From positions 50,027,581-50,091,580 of the forward strand of contig NC_087066.1 in assembly GCF_963678635.1 (NCBI RefSeq): DNA of 64,000 bases, in the 5' to 3' direction. A program made the position numbers and the translations under genes. Below are positions 1 to 10,800 of the stretch, piece by piece. The notes beneath the pieces are model-generated. The model had not been told where the DNA came from and did no database searches. It saw nothing but the letters and a program-made list of their open reading frames with translations. Each line of letters begins with the position of its first letter. The stretch's first letter is position 1. The DNA comes from Symsagittifera roscoffensis (Eukaryota; Xenacoelomorpha; Acoela; Convolutidae).

Positions 1-445
1 CCTTCGTCTCTTCTCTCACTTTGTGATTGGCTGCTGTGAGACGAGGCACTCTGGTCATTTCACCATTCGTTTTGTCATAGGGCCTCAGATTCCAAAGCTT
101 TGGAAACACCTCGATGTGCCCTCTTTCTACTTCTCTCATGCGGTCACAGAAGTGATAGTCGAAATTGATGACTGTCATCTCTGGCTCCGATATTTTCGCA
201 AATAACAGATCTTCACTCATGAGCTCTCGCAATGCGTGCTGCCCACTCCAGTTCAGTGTACTACCGTCCACTGCCGTTATGAGGTTCAGGTGCAGCACCG
301 ACCTCCTATATGCTTCCACTTTAACGTCAGGGAACGCAAAGGTGACTGCTGGTCCATAGATCACTGTCACGAACTCCGTGACTCCTCTGATCAGCGCCAA
401 TGGATCGATTCTCATAGCTAAGCTCAAATCTGTTAATAGCGGCAT
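1..445 (-). CDS. ORF4 or continuation of ORF3, partial, unknown function
   Basis: An open frame of about 148 codons runs from an ATG at 445-443 off the left edge. It is in the same frame as ORF3: after the ORF3 stop TAA (481-479) the frame continues without another stop, giving roughly 160 open codons before the edge. The predicted protein starts MPLLTDLSLAMRIDPL and is rich in acidic and hydrophobic residues, with a YHFCDRMREVERGH segment. I recognise no domain. It may be a separate protein, or the C-terminal part of a longer ORF3 cut by one nonsense codon. Lack of stops over 480 nt and the same composition as ORF3 support real coding. Confidence 0.6.
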   Translation of the reverse strand, partial: MPLLTDLSLAMRIDPLALIRGVTEFVTVIYGPAVTFAFPDVKVEAYRRSVLHLNLITAVDGSTLNWSGQHALRELMSEDLLFAKISEPEMTVINFDYHFCDRMREVERGHIEVFPKLWNLRPYDKTNGEMTRVPRLTAANHKVREETK

Positions 446-478
446 GCCTCCAACATGTCGTCTAACATCTTCCTCTCT

Positions 479-3400
479 TTAAATTGTCTCGTCTTCTCCG
501 GTTCCAAACCGATTTTGCTGCAAGAGATACTGGATAAGAGTGTGTCTCAGGTCTCTTATTTTGTTCCACGAGTCTGTGGATTTCTTCATATCCAGATTCC
601 TCACTCTCTCTTTCATCTGCTCTGGACAACGTGCCAGTTTCATCAGTCCTCCCAAGTTTCCGTGGGTTATTGCGATCAATGTCAGAAGTCCATCTAGTCG
701 CAGGTTCTGTATTCCATCCGTAAGCAGTATCGCCGATCCTTTTACGAAACTCTCCGCTCCGAACGTCACGAACAAGGCTATTAATTCCACTATCGATACT
801 TTCACTACTGCTTTGAGGAATTCCTTTATCAAATAGTGCGAGACTTTCGGGTAAATTTTTGCCAAGAAGGACGCGGTCCATCCGGCTCCCAACCCTTCTA
901 GCATGCTGTCTGTCCTTTCAAATCCCTCCTGTCCCTTCACTTCCTGGGTCCAGAAGGTTTCCAGAGTAATCTGACACATTCTGTTCACGAACTCAGCTGT
1001 CTTTTCTCCGGCATTTTCCGCCAGGTTCACCTCCCTCAACAAGTAGGCGTGTATCTTAGTGATCATTACTGGGCGTTGCTGAAAAGCATCTGCACCCAAT
1101 GCCGCTACTCTAGGATTCAGGTGTAGCCACTGGTTTGCTTCCGGCTTGGTTCTCAACACCATCGCTTCCAGATGAGCTCTCGTCTCCAGTGAATTCTTTC
1201 TTCTCGTGTCTTCACTCGCCACTTCCATTGCTCGGAACCACAAGTCGTTGGACATTGCCGTGATTACTCGATGGTCGTCATCTATTCCTGGTTTCAGTTT
1301 GAGTTGCCGACTGAAGTTGGACAGTTCCAACCCCAGCACTTCGTCCAACACTAACATGTGTAGCGCGTGGTCCTTGAACCCTCTCATCGCGTTTGAGATA
1401 TCTGACCATACTGCAGGCAGTTCAGCCTTAAGTGGCCTCAGGTTCTCCATTTCTATCATGCGATTCGGGGCTGATATGATCACATCATATTTTCCCTCCG
1501 AAAGTAAGGCTACCATTGCATACACAAATTTCAGTCCATCCGGGAGATGTGCATATCCCGGAGACAACGCAAATACTACTCTCAACGTCACTTTATTGAA
1601 TGATCCCTCCTTCGTCGCGTCCACCACTTCACCCATCGACTCCAGGATGTCTTTTATCGCTGGCCATACTGCGTTTTCTGCTGTTGCAGGATCTCTGAGC
1701 CTGCTCAGAAAACCTCTACTGTGTAGATGGTCATTGATGCCAGCAAACACAATCGTTATCGGGTTAATTTCTGTCTGCCTTTGTACCCCTATAGCCAATG
1801 ACACTGATTGCAATAGGTGTAGGTCAACTGCGGCCAGCATCATGACGTCCGGCCAAAACAAAGACTTAGAGGTGTACACGAACTCTGAATTCGCTACTAC
1901 CATGATTTTGGCCTTTCTCATCTCTGCTTTGTCGTAGGCGGCGAAGATGGTCTCATCTTTCTTTATCGCTGTCAATCCGCCATATCTCTGGGCATCACCA
2001 TCTTGGTTCACTAGTTTTGGGTACACTCTCTCCTTCACATGACCAGGTGGTGTCGTCAATTGCCTAAATATCTTCACGTGTTGTCCAATCGGCGCTCTCG
2101 CCGTCAGGAATCTTCCTGGTCTCTCTTCACGATTCCTCTCATCATGGTTCAATCTCACATCTTGCAACGGTCTTGCATTCACAGGTCCCATTGTGTTGTT
2201 GGAAGGCAGTCCCTCCAAGTCGGCAAATCTCAAGGCCGTCGTGGAGCTGAAATTTATGCTAGCGGCTATCAACCAGTCTACGCCGGTTATCGAGTACAAT
2301 CTGCTGACGGATAGCGTCGCTCCATTCAGCATCCTCCTCGCATCTTCGATGAAGCTCACTCTCTGTAGGTCCAGCTTCATTAGTTTGTCTTTGTATATAT
2401 GCCAAGGAGACGGTATGGATCGCGACCACATCAATGAGCCTCTGCTCGGTCTCTCCTCTCGACTGGTACTCGTCGTCTCCGATCTAGTCTCCGATCTAGA
2501 TGTGCCTGCTACTTCTTCGATTGGTTGGTTGACAGGTCCTATCCTTCTCCTAGGATGAATTGTCCTCCTCATCGGTGCTTCTCCCAACCGATCCTGTACG
2601 TCTGTTCTTCGACCTGGTTCACTGGAGCTTTGTTGCCGGTAATTTGTGACGGCTGGGACCGTACCCAAGCGTGTTTCCAGGTTAGGAGGCACAAAGGTGG
2701 TGATCACCGTATCACTCACCGTTCCCTCTTCCTTCAGCACTCCTGTGTCAAAGAGTTCTGCTTCCAGCTCATCCAACCGTTCTTGGAAGACTCGATTCAA
2801 CCAAGCTTGTCCTTCGACACTGTCGAAGTGGATGCCATCTGTGGTCAGTCTGGCTTGATCCATGGCTCTCAATTCATGTTCAATGTCCATGAGGATCAAT
2901 CTTCCGGCATTTCGATTTGCTAGGTTTCTCAAGATGTTGTTCCACCTCATGACTCCCTCGTTGTGCCTTCTTCCTGATGCTGTCAGGCTTCTTGCGTTCA
3001 TTGGCACTGTGCAAACGGTCAGTACCGCGCAACTGAACTTCTGCCAGAGAGTAGTGAACAAACACACCATCATTGATTCCCACAGTGCTTCCTGCTCATC
3101 TGATCCTCTGGAGATATCATTCGTCCCAACTAAGATCATCACATTGGGTATCTTCCCTGGATTCATCAGCTCCACCATGCGATATAATTGGGCAATCGTC
3201 GCGCCTCCAAAGGCCATCACCGTGGTGACCCATGAGGTCCTCAAATTCGACAGCACTCTGACTAAGCTGTCTCCCAATATCAGGTGAGATGTCCCGAGGG
3301 GTGGTTGCTGCAGGTTCACAGCCGGGCTCCAGGTAGCTCGATTGAAGCAGGCCCTCGGATCTGACTCCGGAACTCCTGTGAAATTATACTTCAATTGATT

Positions 3401-4498
3401 ATTCTTCTGCACGTCTATTACACGAGACACTTTCTTCGCTGGCATCTTCCTTACTTTCCTCTCTGGGATTCTCGAGTTCCCCATGAGTGGTGTCACGTTA
3501 CTCATCCCTTGTCTGATTACTGTCTGGGAGAGTTGTACTCTGCCCGTATCGTCAATCGTTCCATAGGGTGCAGTCACCCCGGAACCTGGTGCATTCTTGT
3601 TAGCGACCAATCGTCCAGCTGTCTCTATCAGTTTTCTCACTGTCTGTTCTACGACGGGATCACCCAAGGTGTCACTAGGATCCGGGATTGTTACTCGGTT
3701 CGTCTCTGCTGGAAGCCGTGTCTCCGTTGTTTGACTCATTTCTCGAGGTGTCAAGAGCTCCATCGGGGACTGCCCACGAGGAATATCCCTTGCAGGTATC
3801 ACTTTCTCCACGGCCGTTGTCAACGCCACCTGCTCCGATCGCTCTTTGTATTCCTGCCTTAAGCGTTCGATCTCTTGGCCCTGCTTTTTGTTGCAGTCTT
3901 CAAACAACTTTCTCCACATGTCCCGATCTTCCTCCATCTGGAGCATGCTTCGGGTCATATCGTCTAACTCCTTCTTCGTACTTCTCAGCTGATCGTTCAT
4001 CTCGTCCAGATCTTGTATGGTTTGGTTCGTCTGAACCTTCTGTGTTACTTTCGCCCTTCTTGGTGGCACAGCTGCTCTCAGTGGTGAACCAGACGAGGTC
4101 GCCTCGCTGTTCATCTCCCGATGCATTCTCGTCAGCCCAGGTTTAGGCTTAGAGGGCATTGGCATCTCACCTGGTTGGTAAGTCCTAGAACTTCCCAATC
4201 CAGGCTCATTCGCCAAGTCACTCCCTGAGAGAGCCCCGTTTCTCCACCTCATCATTCTCATGTTCGGGCGGTCTAGTACTCCTCTTTCTCCATATTCTGC
4301 CATCAACAGGACTTCCGTGGGGCGGTCCCCACGGTTGTCGTGCCCCAAGATGTTGATCAGGGCGGTCAGCAACATGACCACCTCTGGGTCCTCCAGAGCG
4401 AAGTCTCGTTCGATCAGCCGACGATAGATCGCATCTACCATCGGTCCTACATATGCCTCTGCCAGGTCCATCAATTCATCCAGGTTGAAATTGTCCAT
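479..4498 (-). CDS. Retrotransposon ORF3: tandem SGNH (GDSL-like) hydrolase protein
   Basis: This 1,339-codon frame lies 3' of pol, the position used by envelope genes in other elements. Residues ~155-225 look like a coiled coil. Residues ~403-580 form an SGNH hydrolase: block I GDSL (Ser at 411), block II Gly in AFGGAT, block III GTND (458-461) and block V DGIHF (Asp 554, His 557), so the Ser-Asp-His set is present. Residues ~860-1100 look like a second, degenerate copy, with FAGINDH (918-924) matching block III but a poor block I (NSEF). A hydrophobic stretch at ~1231-1260 might associate with membrane. SGNH esterases are known in ORF1 of CR1-type LINEs and in some rotifer LTR elements; their role there is unsettled. 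The ATG chosen is the first in the frame. Confidence 0.82.
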   Translation of the reverse strand: MDNFNLDELMDLAEAYVGPMVDAIYRRLIERDFALEDPEVVMLLTALINILGHDNRGDRPTEVLLMAEYGERGVLDRPNMRMMRWRNGALSGSDLANEPGLGSSRTYQPGEMPMPSKPKPGLTRMHREMNSEATSSGSPLRAAVPPRRAKVTQKVQTNQTIQDLDEMNDQLRSTKKELDDMTRSMLQMEEDRDMWRKLFEDCNKKQGQEIERLRQEYKERSEQVALTTAVEKVIPARDIPRGQSPMELLTPREMSQTTETRLPAETNRVTIPDPSDTLGDPVVEQTVRKLIETAGRLVANKNAPGSGVTAPYGTIDDTGRVQLSQTVIRQGMSNVTPLMGNSRIPERKVRKMPAKKVSRVIDVQKNNQLKYNFTGVPESDPRACFNRATWSPAVNLQQPPLGTSHLILGDSLVRVLSNLRTSWVTTVMAFGGATIAQLYRMVELMNPGKIPNVMILVGTNDISRGSDEQEALWESMMVCLFTTLWQKFSCAVLTVCTVPMNARSLTASGRRHNEGVMRWNNILRNLANRNAGRLILMDIEHELRAMDQARLTTDGIHFDSVEGQAWLNRVFQERLDELEAELFDTGVLKEEGTVSDTVITTFVPPNLETRLGTVPAVTNYRQQSSSEPGRRTDVQDRLGEAPMRRTIHPRRRIGPVNQPIEEVAGTSRSETRSETTSTSREERPSRGSLMWSRSIPSPWHIYKDKLMKLDLQRVSFIEDARRMLNGATLSVSRLYSITGVDWLIAASINFSSTTALRFADLEGLPSNNTMGPVNARPLQDVRLNHDERNREERPGRFLTARAPIGQHVKIFRQLTTPPGHVKERVYPKLVNQDGDAQRYGGLTAIKKDETIFAAYDKAEMRKAKIMVVANSEFVYTSKSLFWPDVMMLAAVDLHLLQSVSLAIGVQRQTEINPITIVFAGINDHLHSRGFLSRLRDPATAENAVWPAIKDILESMGEVVDATKEGSFNKVTLRVVFALSPGYAHLPDGLKFVYAMVALLSEGKYDVIISAPNRMIEMENLRPLKAELPAVWSDISNAMRGFKDHALHMLVLDEVLGLELSNFSRQLKLKPGIDDDHRVITAMSNDLWFRAMEVASEDTRRKNSLETRAHLEAMVLRTKPEANQWLHLNPRVAALGADAFQQRPVMITKIHAYLLREVNLAENAGEKTAEFVNRMCQITLETFWTQEVKGQEGFERTDSMLEGLGAGWTASFLAKIYPKVSHYLIKEFLKAVVKVSIVELIALFVTFGAESFVKGSAILLTDGIQNLRLDGLLTLIAITHGNLGGLMKLARCPEQMKERVRNLDMKKSTDSWNKIRDLRHTLIQYLLQQNRFGTGEDETI

Positions 4499-4898
4499 AC
4501 TGTTCTTTCCAAGTTTGATTTGATTTCGATTTCAAGTTTTGACTCAAATGAGCAATTAAATGATCAATCAGGATCTAGAAAAGGAATCACGACTGTCACA
4601 CCTGTCAGTTTCACCTTAACATATATCGTTAAAATCTGCCTAAAACAGTTCAGATAAAAAGATATTTATCCAAAAATTTATTAAAATCAATTGGTTTCTA
4701 AAATTTTGGAATTCGACCTAAGATTGGACAGTCCAAACTTTGGATCTATTCCCAAGATCGTCATTTAGTTGTTCTTGGTCACTAACGCTTACTCACCCAT
4801 GATCTTAATAACCTAACACATAACATAACATAACATAACACACATATCACATATTACATGCAACTTGGTCTTTGGCCTAACACTCTTTCGCACATCAC
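4499..4898. other. Spacer between pol and ORF3
   Basis: About 400 nt without a credible reading frame, clearly more AT-rich than the flanking genes. Near 4,820-4,850 there is a short array of an ACATA/CATAA pentamer. On the minus strand, pyrimidine-rich tracts ending in AG occur upstream of the ORF3 ATG, so ORF3 could be made from a spliced message, but no acceptor can be chosen by eye. Confidence 0.5.
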
Positions 4899-7800
4899 TC
4901 AGCCTATACTTAAATAATATTTCTTATGTAGATATACTTGTATGTTCGTATCAGAGAATATCACGTGTACAAGCGCGTACAATTCCCGAGGATGCAGTCT
5001 TCCTCTATTTGGATCGTACACTGGAAGCGAGAGCTCCTTCACGTCCATTTCCACAAGGAAGTCCCTCAGCCTCGTCAAAGACAAGACTAGGTTTTCTGGG
5101 TCCACGTGCTGCTTCTCCGTCGCCCTCGTTACCAAGAAGCACAAGTACTTTCCCGGTATATGCGACACCGCCGGAGGTAAGGCTGCTACGCCCCCTATCC
5201 CTGGTCTTTGCTTCCAGAGGAATTCCACGTTTTTATATTCCCTCTTAAAATCTGCCGCTAGCGCCGTCCTAAAACTCATGTCTGCGGTGATTGCTACTGC
5301 ACATGTTCTGTTTGTGAGTATGAAATCACTGTCTGTTAGTATTATGTTACTAGAATATTCATTTGGTAAATTAAAATATGACTCAACTACCCTGCCTATA
5401 TTAGGTTTCTTAGGTTCTTCGCCTGTTTCTGCTTCTAAGTCTCCTGTTTCTCTTGCTATTCTTAATTTTTTTATTATCAAGTTTTCAGTGTGGGTAAGTC
5501 CTACCCCCACTCCCCGGACAAAAATATCCATCGGCGTCCCCGTCGATCGCATACCGGGTATTAAGTCAAGGTTAGAAGCTGGAATGAGAAGTTGTCCTTC
5601 CTGGGCAGCCCAGGAAGGATCATCTCGTTCGGTCTTAATGTATTTCGCGCTTTCGCGATCTACGTCTTGAATCGTAACGTTGGACTTTTTAGGGTCTGAT
5701 GTCATTTCGTTCAGCCACTCTAAGACACGCAGATTCGTCAGGTCCTGTTCATTTGACTGCTGATGCTCATCGTATAATTCTACCTCGGGTTTCGACCAGT
5801 CGTCAACCCACTCATCGCTGTGATCATCGACTATGTCAATGTCTTGTGACACGGTTATTTCCTCTAAACCCACTACTTCCTCCACTATTTTCTTTAGATC
5901 TATCCTATCCACTACAAAGTCGTCACCGTAAGGACTGTATTTCTTTCTTGGTCTCGTCCCGTCCTTCTGACGAGTCTGAATCGTGAACGGAAGATCTGGT
6001 TCCAAGTTCTTGGGAACCTCTGTCTGTTCGGGATCCTGCCAATCCTCTTCTGCGTAGGGTAAGGTTTCATCGTCCGCTTCGATCTTTTCGTTTGGATCCA
6101 GGTCCAGCGGTGTATCCGTACCTTCCTCTACGATTTCGTTTCCATCGTTCTTCTCCCTGGTGCCTTTTTCATTCACCTCACAAGCAGGATCCATCATTAG
6201 ATAATCCCCTTCTTCCATGTCTGCAGGTATACACCAGTCTTCTGTCGATGGATTGTGTGGCTTGATGTTTTCGTAGTGGGCGGCTCGGCCAGTACTCAGT
6301 CTATAAAAGCGTCCCTCTTGGTGCACCTCTGTAATCATGAAGGGTCCCCTCCATTTCTTTAGAAGCTTCTTTGTCCCTTTCGGTGGTATAACGTTCTGAA
6401 ATAACCATACGTAGTCTCCCACCGAGTAGGCCTTTGCACCAGCTGCTTTCTTGTCGAATCTTTTCCTCTGCCTTGCCTGTGCTTGCTGAGTATTTCGTCT
6501 GCACAGATCGTTCAACTCCTGTTGACGTCTGATCACATCCCTTACGTAAACCTGTGGAGATGTTTTCTTCCCCTCATACTCTGGGTAGAAGAATGTCAAG
6601 GGTAAAGACTTCTCGTGTCCCGTCAGCATCATGTGTGGACTAATTCCAGTGGTGGAGTGTTGCGTGCTATTATAAGCTCCCATCACCTGTGGAAGGTATC
6701 TGTCCCAATCGGTCATGTACCTGGAACAATATACCCTCAGCATCGACACTAACGTCCTATTCTGTCTTTCCACTAAGCCATTCGTCTGAGGGTGGTATGT
6801 CGTGGAGTGAGCCTGAGCGACTTGTGACCGTCTCATAAGCTCTTTCGTAAGCTCGCCTACGAAAGCCGTTCCATTGTCCGATTGAAACGTCATTGGACAA
6901 CCATGTCTTGCTATCCACGTGTTGATCAGGTGGTCGCATGTCTCTTCCGCCGAGGCTGTTATGCAGGGCACGGCCTCTGCATACTTCGTGAAGTGATCTA
7001 TCATGACCAAGACTTGGTTATAACCGCTGTCTGTCATGCATATCTTTTGGTGATCTATCTGCACCACCTCGTTGAATTCAGACGACTCAATCGATTGTAA
7101 AGGTAATCGTAATTTCCTTGGATCCTTGAACTGTTGGCATGACAGGCACGCTGTTACCCATTTCTCACATGCCTTTTTCATTCCAGGCCACTCAAAGCGC
7201 TTCAGGATCCTCTGATACACTTTGTCGATCCCTTGATGGCCCATCTGATCATGCGACCTGAATAATAGTTCTGTCTGATATAGTTGCGGCAACACTATCG
7301 CGTTATATTTGTATAAGACCTTGTCTTCTTCTCTTCTCCTGCAAGCCACGATCCCTTCCTTGTTCAGATACAATCTCCTCTCCTTCTGCATGAAGTATTG
7401 TCTCAGGATCCTATAGCTGTCTTCTTCCAGGTCACCTTTGTCAGGTGCACCGTTTTCTATCCACCTTTTTAGGTTGCTTGTCATGCGATCATTTCTCTGC
7501 GCCCTTAGAAGGTCCGAGAGTCTGTATCTCGCCTTCAAGTACGTCTTCATGACCCTCATCTGAATATTCAGCTCGTTGGGCTGATGTGTGTCTTCTTCCA
7601 TCTTAACGCACCAAATCTTCGCCAACGGTTGTGTTTCTTGCTGAAACGGTTGAAGATCAGTCCTGACTGCCTCTTTCTGTGGCAATAAGCTCATCGACCG
7701 CTTTGATACTGCTATTGTTTCTAAGTCATCCGCTGCGTTGTCAAAGACTCTTTCGCTTGGTATTAGGTAGCGATCACTGTCAGGATCCTGGTACACTTCT

Positions 7801-10800
7801 CTGTCCAGGTCCCTTGCCCGAGTTTCCACTAGTAGCGTGTGTATCGCTAGTTCTGACAGTTCTGATCCCGAGGTCGAATTCCTGTCGGAATAGGTATCCA
7901 TTCGTGAGTTTCGGGAATCATCACCCGTCAAAGGTGTTGTGCTGGAGACTGCACGCTCCTCCAGATCATGTCTGTATTTCCTTCGCATCCATCTGAACTC
8001 CCCGGACAAAACCTTGTTCTCTAGGTCCTGTTTCTCATCAGGAATTTTCTCGTCTATCTGGGACTCCCCGGACAAATTCACTTGTCCCGGGTGTTGATCT
8101 TGTGATCGCTGGTTTTTCTCCTTATCCTTCTCCCCGGACAAATAGTCTTGCAGCCGATTTTGTTCTACAACTTCACCCTCTTTATCCCGGTCTACAAAGG
8201 TGACGGTTTTCTTTCGCTTGCTGCTCCCCTGTTCTTTCTGTCCGTAAGAAGTACTTGTTAAAATCTCCTGGGGTATTGAGGATACTAGTTGCTGAACTAT
8301 TGTCCTACAATCCCTTTCGTTCTCTTCGTGCTGTCGTCTGGACGGCATGATCTTCACCTTCTCACTGACTGTCAGCGATGCCACTGCTGCTGTCCACTCG
8401 GGGTCATCTCTGGTCACTTCTCTTTCTAACAATCCACCCAGTATCCGCATTACTTGTGGTGTGACTTGCACCGTTTTATCCAATAATGAGAGGCTGTTTA
8501 TATTCATGCGAGAGAGTTCTTGCTGGACCAGGTTCGAGCGCAGCAACAAATCCAAGGGGACCGGATCCTCCTTGGACAGGATCTTTATCTCGGCTGCTTT
8601 CTCTACAGGTAACTCAGGGTGCCCCGGAATTGGATGTCCAGACTTATCCAACCATCTCGTTAAGGGAAGCGCTTCATAAGTTTCTTTGTCCAGAAACGAG
8701 AATCCCCCCTTTACTTCCGCCTGATTGGCCTGCTTCTGCTCCAATCTTTCATAGAACTCAGTTTTCTTACTGAGGCTGTCAGCATTCTGGTGTTTATCAC
8801 GCATCCTATGTTCGATTATCATATGGTAGCCATCCAGTCTTACTATCCATCTACCAATATAACTCTGATCCATCGAGTAGGTCTTCAACCAGGATAACGC
8901 TCTGTTGTCCACGCGTAACTTGAAGGGAGCGCTCCCCAAGTATGCACGGTACTTCTCCACGAAGGTGACTACTGCAAATATTTCTGCTTTTGGTGCGCCA
9001 TATTTCATCTCTGTGTCACTCAAGACTTTGCTGCCGTATGCAATGGGACGGAGAACTGTTCTTCCGTTCCATTCTTGCTCTTGATGCAATATTCCTGAGA
9101 TGGCCACCACCGATGCGTCTGTGTCGAGAACATACATGCCCTTTTCTGTAGGCATGCCCAGCACTGGCGCTTCGCACAGTTCCCGCTTTATGTTCTCGAA
9201 GGCAACCTGTGCCTCATCGTTCCATTCGAACTTTTTCCCTTTGTTGCGCATCAGCTTCTGCATCGGGTACACCTTGTCCGCGTATCCTTTTATGAATTCT
9301 CGGTAGTAATTGGCAAACCCTAGGAAGCTCATGAGCTGTGTGTCCGTTCTAGGAGCTTTCCATGTCATCACTGCTTCTACTGCTTCCGGATCTGGCCTCA
9401 CACCATGCCTGTCCACCATTCTTCCCAGGTACTTGATCGAATCCCTAAGGATTTCACATTTCGATGGTTTGCATTTCAAGCCTGCTCTTTTCATACATCC
9501 GAAGACCTCATCGAGTCGATCAATGTGATCCTCCAGGGTTGGTGTCGCTATGACTACGTCATCCACGTAGCACATCAAGAGATTCCCGTACTTTTTGGTC
9601 ACTCCTGTCAAAGCCTGAGCCATCAGCCTTTGAAAAGTTGCTGTTGCATTGCACAAGCCGAAGGGCATCCTCTTCCACTGGTACAACCCCAATTCGCACG
9701 CGAATCCGGTTTTCTCTCTGTCCTTCTTTCGCAGAGGAACCTGCCAGAAGGCAGAACCCAAGTCCAATGTGGTGAAGAACTTTGCATCACCAAGTTTAGA
9801 TAGGCTCTCGTCTATTCGCGGTATCGGGTACGCATCTTTAATCGTTACCGCGTTCAAGTAACGAAAGTCGCAACAAAATCTAAGCTGCCCCCTTTTCTTT
9901 TTCGCCATGACTACCCCGCAAGCCCACGGCGATTTCGAGGGTTCTATCATGTCGTATTCAAGCAACATTTCTATTTCCGCTCGGCACGCTTCCGATTTAT
10001 GTGGCGTCATTCGCCTTGCGCCTTCCCTATGGGGAACGGCGCCCTCTTCTAGTTCAATTTCGTGTTCGACGAAATTACAGCAACCGATGTCCGCCTTATG
10101 TTTTGAAAATACTTCGGCGTTCCGATCTAGGAGGTCCCGCAACTTTTCGAAATCTCCCTCACCTATTTTTCCTTTCAAATGTTCTATCTCTGGCAAAACC
10201 GGTTTGTCAGATTCTAGTTCGTATGACGAGGGGCGTTCCGGAAAATTCGAGCAGCTTGATAAGCCGTCGTCCGTTTCGGATTTCATTGAAAACAATTTAT
10301 GAATAGATTTTAATTCATTAATCCTCTTTAAAATTTTATCTTTATTGGAATGATAAGGACAGTCTTTCACATTATATTTCTTCAAGTTTTGTGTCTCCTC
10401 ATAGTCGGCCCTCATCGGCAAAGCGTAGCCAAGCTTCTTTCCACGCTGGATTGAAACCGTGGTGTCCAGTGTGTTCAACAACACACTGACACACAGTCCG
10501 TTTCGCGTTACCGAGAAGCTCCGGCCTAAAATCACCGAACTCTGACTATTTGGATTCGGTACTAAGCAAACCTGTTTGCTATCACTTAACGAATTTAAAT
10601 TTCTCATTCTAAAAATTGCTACTACAGCTTGTCCTGGTTGTAACTTTACTTTTCTATCCAAAAAAACTGGTACCTTATCTTCATCTGTTATTATCCTATT
10701 AATTGGTCTCTTAACATACTTTCGGTCCGGGTTTCTAATCCGTATTAGACCGTTGTTCAAGTCAATCATCACGTCAAAATTCCTGACAAAATCTCTGCCC

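Noticed and set aside
462-881. A 139-codon minus-strand frame overlapping the end of ORF3
   Set aside because: It lies in another frame inside ORF3, has no recognisable motif, and is explained as a shadow of the real gene.
1206-1937. A 243-codon plus-strand frame opposite ORF3
   Set aside because: Antisense to a well supported SGNH-like region; low-complexity Ser/Thr-rich composition typical of an antisense frame. Similar plus-strand frames opposite pol and gag were left out for the same reason.
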